Positions 1-4,838 of a stretch of DNA of 7,309 nt are shown piece by piece. The stretch is from an uncultured Succinivibrio sp. (lineage in GTDB: Bacteria > Pseudomonadota > Gammaproteobacteria > Enterobacterales > Succinivibrionaceae). A program made the position numbers and the translations under genes. Where the stretch lies: the NCBI GenBank assembly GCA_900770725.1, contig CAAGLL010000103.1, forward strand, positions 1-7,309. The letters run 5' to 3'. The notes below the pieces were generated by a model that saw only the letters and a program-made list of their open reading frames with translations, had not been told where the DNA came from and did not search any database. Within the stretch, counting starts at the first letter, position 1; each line of letters starts with the position of its first letter.

Positions 1-2
1 GG

Positions 3-38
3 GCCAGGGCCCTGAAAAAGTACGAGATCGCAATTTGA
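3..38 (+). CDS. Possible last 11 codons of an upstream gene (partial)
   Basis: One frame reads ARALKKYEIAI and then stops at TGA 36-38. The short basic tail, with ALK followed by a hydrophobic end, resembles the C-terminus of the protein at 185-2068 (TKALKGSDKAIAK). It could be the 3' end of another member of the same tandem family. Eleven codons are too few to decide: another frame stays open to about position 69. This is a suggestion only, resting on resemblance and on the tandem arrangement downstream. Confidence 0.25.
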   Translation, partial: ARALKKYEIAI

Positions 39-80
39 ACGGAAATTTAAAGAACAATCCTGTTGGCTAACAACCGGTTG

Positions 81-111
81 TCCGGGCAGCAGCGCACGCT
101 GTTTGCCCGGA
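81..111. other. Two-tier hairpin upstream of the first ATPase gene
   Basis: TCCGGGCA (81-88) pairs perfectly with TGCCCGGA (104-111). Inside it, CAGCG (90-94) pairs with CGCTG (97-101), giving an 8-bp plus 5-bp stem with a small internal bulge. A 10-bp perfect palindrome, CAACCGGTTG (71-80), lies immediately before it. No T-run follows on either strand, so it is not a textbook intrinsic terminator. It may still end transcription of an upstream gene or act as an RNA or protein binding site. A hairpin of the same design but different sequence precedes the second ATPase gene at 2688-2724. Confidence 0.55.
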
Positions 112-136
112 AAGTAGAGTAATGTAACAAAGAAGA

Positions 137-184
137 TTTAACCATTTGTAAAACATTAGATTTCTGATAAAATAGAGGTATCGG
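137..184 (+). repeat. 48-bp leader block, copy 1 (direct repeat)
   Basis: These 48 bases, ending directly before ATG 185, match 2766-2813 at about 44 of 48 positions with no gaps by hand alignment. The block is AT-rich in a GC-rich neighbourhood and holds the promoter-like elements and the upstream ribosome binding site. Upstream of it the two loci stop aligning, so the duplicated or conserved unit begins near here. Confidence 0.85.
146..173 (+). promoter_or_regulatory. Candidate sigma-70 promoter with extended -10
   Basis: TTGTAA (146-151) and TAAAAT (168-173) are separated by 16 bp, and the -10 is preceded by TG plus one base (extended -10). The paralogous promoter at 2775-2802 keeps the same spacing and the same TG. 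Transcription would be expected to begin near 180. That is only a few bases before ATG 185 and would leave the first Shine-Dalgarno (AGAGG, 174-178) outside the transcript. This bears on which start codon is used. No experimental support is visible. Confidence 0.5.
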
Positions 185-2068
185 ATGGCTAAAGCAGCCC
201 TTATGGCACATGAAGGCCAAGTCAAACTCAGTAAGGAGGAGGAACGCATGCAGCTCGAGAAGAAAGCGAAGGCTGGCGCCGAGCGTTTCGGTGCCCTCAT
301 CGAAGCAAACGGCTACTACGTCGACAAGACCGGGTTCCTGAGGGAGCTTCTTACGAATACCGATGACGTGGTGCTCTTCACAAGGCCCCGCCGCTTCGGC
401 AAGACCCTGACCATGAGCATGATCGATGAGTTCCTGAGGCTTGACACTGAAGACCCTGGCAGGACGGACAGGCAGGAGCGGCTCTTCAAGGGGCTTGATG
501 TCATGGAGGATCAGGAGCTTTGCAATAGGTTCATGGGCCAGTTCCCGGTGATCTCGATCTCGCTCAAGAGAGTAACAGGCGCGACGATCGATGGGGCCAT
601 GAGAAAATTCGCAGGCGTGGTTTCCGACATGGCACACTGTTTCACATTCCTCTTGGACAGCCCGAGGCTCGGGGCGGATGACAAGAAAAAGCTCATGACC
701 CTCCTGGATAAGGACAAGCTGCTTGAAGATCCGTCATATGACGCCATCACGTCATCGATTCCCTGTCTTGCGGGCTGCCTGTACCGGCACTTCGGACGCC
801 AGGTGGCCGTGCTCATCGACGAGTACGATGTGCCGCTTGCCAAGGCGCAGATGAACGGATACCACAAAGCCATGTCCCTTTTCTACGGCAGCTTCTTTGA
901 CTTTCTCAAGGCTGACAACTGGGGGGTTGTTGGAAACTCGTTCTTCAAGACAATCATGACCGGCTGCCTGAGGATCGCCAAGAACCATATCTTCACGGGG
1001 TCCAACAACTTCACGCCGAATACAGTTTTGTCATCCCAAAAACGCTTCTCATCATTCTTTGGCTTCACGCCAAGCGAAGTGGATGCCTACCTTGAGGCTT
1101 TCGGCCTTTCCAAATATAAGAAATTCGTCAAGAGGATGTACGACGGATACCGCTTCGGGGCAGACGAGATCTACAACCCATGGGACGTCGGAAAGTTCGT
1201 CGCAGACGCGAAAGAGGCAGAAAAGGATGGCATGAGAATTGGCGGCAATTTGGACTATTGGACCGGTTCTGAAAGCACCAACACCATGGCCATCAAGGAA
1301 TACGTCAAGGTTCTGAGCGAACAGGACAACCAGAAGCTCCAAGATCTTTCCGACGGCAAGGAAGTCGAAGTCGTGATCAACGACAGCATGGACTACGACT
1401 GCCTCGACAAGCATAACGCCACTGACATGTGGTCGCTGCTGGTGCACACCGGGTACGTAACTGCGGTCAAGGAAATCAAGAAAGACATTAAAAATGTTGG
1501 CTCCAAGTACGTCGTCAAGATCCCCAACGCCGAGATCAAGAAGTGCTTCGACGACAGCATCATTGCAAGCTTCATGGAGGCTGCATCCAAGGATAATGCC
1601 AATCTTGAAATCTTGGAGGCCCTCGCCGCAGGAAATGCCCTCAAGGCGCAGGAACTGCTTCAGCAACTGCTTGGCTCGTTCGTCTCAGTCCGAACCTTTG
1701 CGACCAAGGCACCACCCGAGAACTTCTACGAAGGCTTTGTGTTAGGAGTGCTGTCAAGCCTTGGGGACAGGCTTCAGGACGTGGGGGTCGAGTCTGCAGC
1801 CGACAGTGGCTATGCAGACATCAAGTTCCGCTATAACGGACGTTCCAGAGCCATGGTGTTCGAGCTCAAGGTCGCAGGCAGCGTCAGCGGTTTAGCCACA
1901 GCTGTTCAGAATGGCCTCAAGCAGATTGAGGAGAAGCATTACGCTGGTGAGTATGTTGCAGATCCTTCGATCAGCAAGGTAACAGCGGTTGGCATAGCCT
2001 TCCTCGAAAAGAGTTGTGTGGTAGCGACCAAAGCGCTCAAAGGCAGCGATAAAGCCATTGCAAAATAG
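185..2068 (+). CDS. AAA-ATPase_like / PD-(D/E)XK nuclease-fold protein, paralogue 1
   Basis: The 627-residue protein has the two-domain layout of the AAA-ATPase_like (PF09820) plus DUF1703/PD-(D/E)XK (PF08011) family, at a length normal for it. The N-terminal YYVDKT motif leads to a family-type P-loop RPRRFGKT (K73), in which the usual first glycine is replaced. Walker B is VLIDEYD (D212, E213). A TGCLRIAK...FTGSNNF segment (about 259-278) and a GY..PNAEIKK middle region follow. The C-terminal nuclease fold shows GYADI (D545) and FELK (E560, K562), so the catalytic set looks intact. No signal peptide or membrane segment is seen, so it is presumably cytoplasmic. Its substrate and role are unknown; ATP-regulated DNA cleavage is an inference from the folds. 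ATG 185 has a weak AGAGGT site; ATG 248 (residue 22) has a far stronger one. It is a tandem paralogue of the gene at 2814. Confidence 0.9.
   Translation: MAKAALMAHEGQVKLSKEEERMQLEKKAKAGAERFGALIEANGYYVDKTGFLRELLTNTDDVVLFTRPRRFGKTLTMSMIDEFLRLDTEDPGRTDRQERLFKGLDVMEDQELCNRFMGQFPVISISLKRVTGATIDGAMRKFAGVVSDMAHCFTFLLDSPRLGADDKKKLMTLLDKDKLLEDPSYDAITSSIPCLAGCLYRHFGRQVAVLIDEYDVPLAKAQMNGYHKAMSLFYGSFFDFLKADNWGVVGNSFFKTIMTGCLRIAKNHIFTGSNNFTPNTVLSSQKRFSSFFGFTPSEVDAYLEAFGLSKYKKFVKRMYDGYRFGADEIYNPWDVGKFVADAKEAEKDGMRIGGNLDYWTGSESTNTMAIKEYVKVLSEQDNQKLQDLSDGKEVEVVINDSMDYDCLDKHNATDMWSLLVHTGYVTAVKEIKKDIKNVGSKYVVKIPNAEIKKCFDDSIIASFMEAASKDNANLEILEALAAGNALKAQELLQQLLGSFVSVRTFATKAPPENFYEGFVLGVLSSLGDRLQDVGVESAADSGYADIKFRYNGRSRAMVFELKVAGSVSGLATAVQNGLKQIEEKHYAGEYVADPSISKVTAVGIAFLEKSCVVATKALKGSDKAIAK
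233..250 (+). promoter_or_regulatory. Strong internal ribosome binding site before Met22
   Basis: AAGGAGGAGG (233-242) lies 5 to 8 bases before an in-frame ATG at 248-250, a near-ideal Shine-Dalgarno. Starting here gives 12 residues before the conserved phenylalanine-glycine and YYVDKT region, closer to the usual N-terminus of this family than the 21-residue longer form. The site is kept in paralogue 2 (2861-2879). In the 63 bp between the two starts, the two genes differ at about seven bases, roughly five of which change the amino acid. That is not the pattern of a constrained peptide. Confidence 0.55.
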
Positions 2069-2191
2069 GATTCTTGCACTAAGGCGCATGGCTGCGCTGA
2101 GTTCGAATGCATCGCTTAAGCATGGCCTGGGCGCTTATTGCGCCAATTGCATTTGTGTCGCCATGAAGGTACTGCGCCAAGACTAGGAAGG

Positions 2192-2217
2192 CGAAGGCCT
2201 CTTTGCAGGGGCCTTCG
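2192..2217. terminator. Terminator-like hairpin after paralogue 1
   Basis: CGAAGGCCTCT (2192-2202) pairs with AGGGGCCTTCG (2207-2217) around a TTGC loop, an 11-bp stem with one G-T pair. The same hairpin, with compensating changes in the stem, stands at 4759-4784 between the convergent genes, which argues for a conserved bidirectional terminator. No clear T-run follows on either strand, so termination is inferred from stem strength and position. It lies 123 bp past the stop of paralogue 1. Confidence 0.6.
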
Positions 2218-2242
2218 ATGTCATTACATAAGGCTCGAAACC

Positions 2243-2271
2243 TCAGTTCTCCGATGCCTCGGCGCCGCCAT
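2243..2271 (-). pseudogene. Relic of the methyltransferase gene's 3' end
   Basis: Read on the minus strand, 2269-2243 encodes GGAEASEN followed by TGA. The complete methyltransferase gene (4810-6762) ends GGAEASEG and TGA. The distance from stop codon to hairpin is the same at both sites. Only nine codons remain; upstream of them the sequence becomes unrelated. This is a footprint of duplication, not a gene. Confidence 0.7.
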
Positions 2272-2302
2272 GCGCGGCCCATGCGGCGTCGACATGCGTC
2301 AG

Positions 2303-2362
2303 AGTGTAACAAACCCCATGGTCAAATTGGGATCGCCGGATCTCAAACCTTCTGGTCAAATT
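2303..2362. mobile_element. Possible remnant of an insertion-sequence end (IS21-like?)
   Basis: The 10-mer TGGTCAAATT occurs twice in direct orientation (2319-2328 and 2353-2362), 34 bp apart. Both copies lie in an otherwise featureless spot, just after a TGTAAC start at 2303 and just before the truncated paralogue relic. IS21-family ends typically begin with TG and carry several short internal repeats spaced this way. No transposase gene, second end or target duplication is visible in the window. The assignment is from general resemblance only. Confidence 0.3.
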
Positions 2363-2376
2363 CTGAACAAATCAGG

Positions 2377-2658
2377 ATGTCTTTAACAGCCGGCGACGGC
2401 TATGCGGATGTCAGCTTCACAAGCTTCAATAGGGAGATCGCGGTTGTGGTGGAGCTCAAGGTTGTCCGCGCCAAGGAAGCGCTCAATGGCGCGGCGAAAG
2501 CGGCATTGAAGCGGATTGGGGATCGCAATTGCGCGAAAGAGTTCATGGAATCCTTCAGGGCCAGCAAGGTGATCGCCATCGGCATGTCCTTCTGCAAGAA
2601 GGTCTGCGAGGCCGGCTGCAGGATCCTCAAGGGCGGCGTGCAAGCCGGGCCGGAATGA
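2377..2658 (+). pseudogene. Truncated third paralogue: C-terminal PD-(D/E)XK (DUF1703) domain only
   Basis: From ATG 2377 the frame reads 93 codons to TGA 2656-2658. The sequence GDGYADV...VVVELKVV...SKVIAIGMSFCKK aligns across the last ~85 residues of both full neighbours (GYADI...FELKVA...SKVTAVGIAF in paralogue 1). The nuclease-fold aspartate, glutamate and lysine are all still present. The ATPase domain and the first ~530 residues are missing. Homology begins only just inside the frame, directly after the possible insertion-sequence end. The frame stays open upstream to 2203, but that part has no similarity to the family. It could be a fully dead fragment, or a small stand-alone nuclease-domain protein; no good ribosome binding site is seen, so decay is preferred. 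Confidence 0.75.
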
Positions 2659-2687
2659 CGAAGGGCATTTCCCGTTCAAAAGCGTTG

Positions 2688-2724
2688 CCGCAGGCATGAG
2701 CGTTTGCCGCAAACCAGCCTGCGG
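2688..2724. other. Two-tier hairpin upstream of the second ATPase gene
   Basis: CCGCAGGC (2688-2695) pairs perfectly with GCCTGCGG (2717-2724). Within the loop GTTTG pairs with CAAAC around a CCG loop (2702-2714). The design (8-bp outer, 5-bp inner stem) repeats that of 81-111, although the bases differ. It lies 29 bp after the stop of the paralogue relic and about 90 bp before ATG 2814. No T-run follows. It may be a degenerate terminator for the relic or a regulatory structure. Confidence 0.5.
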
Positions 2725-2765
2725 GATCAAGTTCGCAGATGCCAGAAATAAGGCAACTGAGAAAG

Positions 2766-2813
2766 TTTAACCATTTGTAAAATATTAAATTTCTGATAAT
2801 ATGGAGGTATCGG
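2766..2813 (+). repeat. 48-bp leader block, copy 2 (direct repeat)
   Basis: This block matches 137-184 at about 44 of 48 positions without gaps and ends directly before ATG 2814. The four changes include one in the -10 (TAATAT here) and one that improves the first ribosome binding site to GGAGGT. Its conservation while the flanking intergenic sequence has diverged suggests either selection on promoter/leader function or a fairly recent duplication. Confidence 0.85.
2775..2802 (+). promoter_or_regulatory. Candidate sigma-70 promoter with extended -10, second gene
   Basis: TTGTAA (2775-2780) and TAATAT (2797-2802) have a 16-bp spacer, with TG one base before the -10. It is the counterpart of 146-173. 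The -10 ends only 11 bases before ATG 2814, so the perfect GGAGGT (2803-2808) would lie at or before the predicted transcription start. Either the promoter is elsewhere or translation begins at ATG 2877, which has its own GGAGGAGGAGG (2861-2871). Confidence 0.5.
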
Positions 2814-4703
2814 ATGGCTGGAGCGGCGCTTATGGCACATGAAGGCCAAGCCAAACTCAGGGAGGAGGAGGAACGCATGCAGCTTGAAAAGAAGGCGAAG
2901 GCGGGCACCGAGGACTTCGGCAGTCTCATCAGCTCGAACGGCTACTACGTTGACAAGACCAGGTTCCTGAGGCCGCTGCTGACTAATACCGATGACGTGG
3001 TGCTATTCACGAGGCCCCGCCGCTTCGGCAAGACCCTGACCATGAGCATGCTGGGGGAGTTCCTGGGGGTCTGTCCCGAAGATCCCGGCAGCACGCAAAG
3101 GCAGCAGAGGCTCTTCAAGGGGCTTGACGTCATGGAGGATCAGGAGCTTTGCAAGAAGTTCATGGGCCAGTTCCCGGTGATCTCCATGACGCTCAAGGAC
3201 ATCGACGGCATGAATTTCGACGAGGCCATCGCCTTGCTTGCCGAAGCCGTGGCAACTGTGGCGCTGAGGTTCGATGTGCTGCCGGACAGTCCGAAGCTGT
3301 CACCTGAGAACAAGCAAGCCCTCGCAATACTGAGGAGCAAGCAAGCCTTGCTCGCCGAAAAGGACCTGAGCACCCTCAAGACCTCGATCCCTGCGCTCGC
3401 CACCATGCTCTGCAAGCACTTCGGGCGCCAGGTCGTGGTGATCATCGACGAGTACGACGTGCCGCTTTCCAATGCCAAGCGGCAGGGTTACCACGAGGCC
3501 ATGGTTTCCTTCTACAAGGGCTTCATGGGCTTCCTGAAGCTGAGGAACTGGGAGACTCCTGAAATCCCGATCGCAAAGACAGTCATGACCGGATGCCTGA
3601 GGGTCGCCAAGAACCACATCTTCACGGGGGCGAACAACTTCACCCCATACACGGTTGTGTCAACCGGCACGATCTTCTCGACATTGATGGGCTTCACTCC
3701 AAAGGAGACGGAAGAGTACCTCAAGGCCTTCGGCCTTTCCGAATACATGGACTTGGTGAAAAGGCACTACGATGGCTATCGCTTCGATGGCGACGAGATC
3801 TTCAACCCATGGGACATCGCGAAGTTCGTGGCCAAGGCTGCGGATGCCAGGGACAAGGCCGCCATTGAGGGAGAGGGCGGCGACGGCTGGAAAAGCAAAG
3901 TTGCAGCGGAGAATTTCTGGCTTCGCACTGAAAGCACCAGCACAACTGCAATCAAGAAGTACGTGGATGTGCTCAGAGAGGATGACAGGCAGAGGCTGCA
4001 GGCCCTTTCAGACGGGAAAGAAGCAGAAGTCGAGATTAACGACAACATGGACTACGACAGCCTTGATGTGCACAAGGCCAGGGACATGTGGTCGCTGCTG
4101 CTGCACACCGGGTACCTCACTGCCACCAAGGTCGTTTCGGAAGAGAAGTGCGTCGTCAGGATCCCCAACGCCGAGATCAAGAAATGTTTCGACGACAGCA
4201 TCATGGCAAGCTTCAATGAGGCCATACGGCGCAACGGCGCGAACGTCAAGCTCGCATACGCGCTGCTGCAGGGGGACACGGAGCAGTCCCGCCAGATCCT
4301 CCAGGCCATGGTTGATCGATATGTCTCCACCATCAGGATCGAGGCCAACCGCAATCGCCCTGAGAACTTCTACGAGGGGATGCTGCACGGGATCATGCTC
4401 AGCTGCGGAGACGACATATCGGACCTCAGGATCGAGCCGCAGATGGGAAGAGGCTTCGCAGATATCGTCTTCCGCAGCAAGAGTGGAGACGCCGGGGTGG
4501 TGCTGGAGCTCAAGGCAGCCAAAAGCACGCGTTCTGGCCAGGCGGCCGCGCTCAAGGCCATAGCGCAGATCAAGGGGAAAAAATACGCGAGCGAGTACCT
4601 GGCCAACACCAACATAAAGAGTGTCGAGGCGGTGGGCATCGCTTTCGTTGAAGGGGAGTGCTTCGTCGAGTCTGAAAGGCTCAAGGGCGTGAAGAAGGCT
4701 TGA
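2814..4703 (+). CDS. AAA-ATPase_like / PD-(D/E)XK nuclease-fold protein, paralogue 2
   Basis: The 629-residue protein is collinear with the product of 185-2068. The P-loop is RPRRFGKT (K73), Walker B is VIIDEYD (D212, E213), the TGCLRVAK...FTGANNF segment is conserved, and the C-terminal nuclease fold has GFADI (D550) and LELK (E565, K567). All key residues are present, so it is probably functional. Identity with paralogue 1 is patchy: near-perfect at DNA level around 3110-3184 (versus 481-555), then weak between the P-loop and Walker B. Residues about 348-362 include a short Gly/Asp-rich insertion absent from paralogue 1. It has its own leader block, a perfect GGAGGT before ATG 2814, and an equally good site before Met22 (ATG 2877). 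It converges on the methyltransferase gene. Substrate and role are unknown. Confidence 0.9.
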   Translation: MAGAALMAHEGQAKLREEEERMQLEKKAKAGTEDFGSLISSNGYYVDKTRFLRPLLTNTDDVVLFTRPRRFGKTLTMSMLGEFLGVCPEDPGSTQRQQRLFKGLDVMEDQELCKKFMGQFPVISMTLKDIDGMNFDEAIALLAEAVATVALRFDVLPDSPKLSPENKQALAILRSKQALLAEKDLSTLKTSIPALATMLCKHFGRQVVVIIDEYDVPLSNAKRQGYHEAMVSFYKGFMGFLKLRNWETPEIPIAKTVMTGCLRVAKNHIFTGANNFTPYTVVSTGTIFSTLMGFTPKETEEYLKAFGLSEYMDLVKRHYDGYRFDGDEIFNPWDIAKFVAKAADARDKAAIEGEGGDGWKSKVAAENFWLRTESTSTTAIKKYVDVLREDDRQRLQALSDGKEAEVEINDNMDYDSLDVHKARDMWSLLLHTGYLTATKVVSEEKCVVRIPNAEIKKCFDDSIMASFNEAIRRNGANVKLAYALLQGDTEQSRQILQAMVDRYVSTIRIEANRNRPENFYEGMLHGIMLSCGDDISDLRIEPQMGRGFADIVFRSKSGDAGVVLELKAAKSTRSGQAAALKAIAQIKGKKYASEYLANTNIKSVEAVGIAFVEGECFVESERLKGVKKA

Positions 4704-4757
4704 GCCTGCGCGAGCGCGCCGTGTTCCCGGCCGCGCCGCGGCGCCGGCCATTGAACG

Positions 4758-4838
4758 ATGAAGGCCCCTTTGCAGGGGCCTTCAAAGTCATCGCCTGGGA
4801 CTCAAGGACTCAGCCCTCCGATGCCTCGGCGCCGCCAT
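4758..4838. repeat. 81-bp duplicated block, copy 2 (hairpin plus methyltransferase 3' end)
   Basis: This is the intact counterpart of 2191-2271. It contains the convergent-gene hairpin, a 25-bp spacer and the last nine codons plus stop of the methyltransferase gene. It is likely the parental arrangement, because the methyltransferase reading frame continues through it here. Confidence 0.8.
4759..4784. terminator. Bidirectional terminator-like hairpin between convergent genes
   Basis: TGAAGGCCCCT (4759-4769) pairs perfectly with AGGGGCCTTCA (4774-4784) around a TTGC loop, an uninterrupted 11-bp GC-rich stem. It lies 55 bp after the stop of paralogue 2 and 25 bp after the methyltransferase stop on the other strand, the expected place for a shared terminator. 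Neither side has a strong T-run. The GC-rich stretch at 4704-4750 between it and paralogue 2 contains several short self-complementary runs and no gene. Confidence 0.65.

Larger units (their letters stand above)
2191..2271. repeat. 81-bp duplicated block, copy 1 (hairpin plus methyltransferase 3' end)
   Basis: This block aligns without gaps to 4758-4838, at about 64 of 81 identical bases by hand. It covers the hairpin, a 25-bp spacer and the last codons of the minus-strand methyltransferase gene. The 5' part (ctttgcaggggccttc) and the last ~23 bases are almost unchanged, while the spacer has drifted. Similarity ends abruptly at 2271. It marks an old duplication in which this spot once adjoined the methyltransferase gene. 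Confidence 0.8.

Noticed and set aside
2096..2112. tRNA T-loop-like string GAGTTCGAATGC
   Set aside because: The flanking bases do not form a T-stem and no acceptor, anticodon or D arm can be built around it.
2203..2376. Upstream extension of the relic frame to ATG 2203
   Set aside because: This part translates the hairpin spacer, methyltransferase relic and possible insertion-sequence end. It has no similarity to the ATPase family, so it is chance openness rather than part of the gene.
4008..4751. 247-codon minus-strand frame under paralogue 2, and a 204-codon one at 1052-1666 under paralogue 1
   Set aside because: Both are antisense to well-supported family genes and occur at corresponding places because the paralogues share codon patterns. 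No domain or ribosome binding site is apparent.
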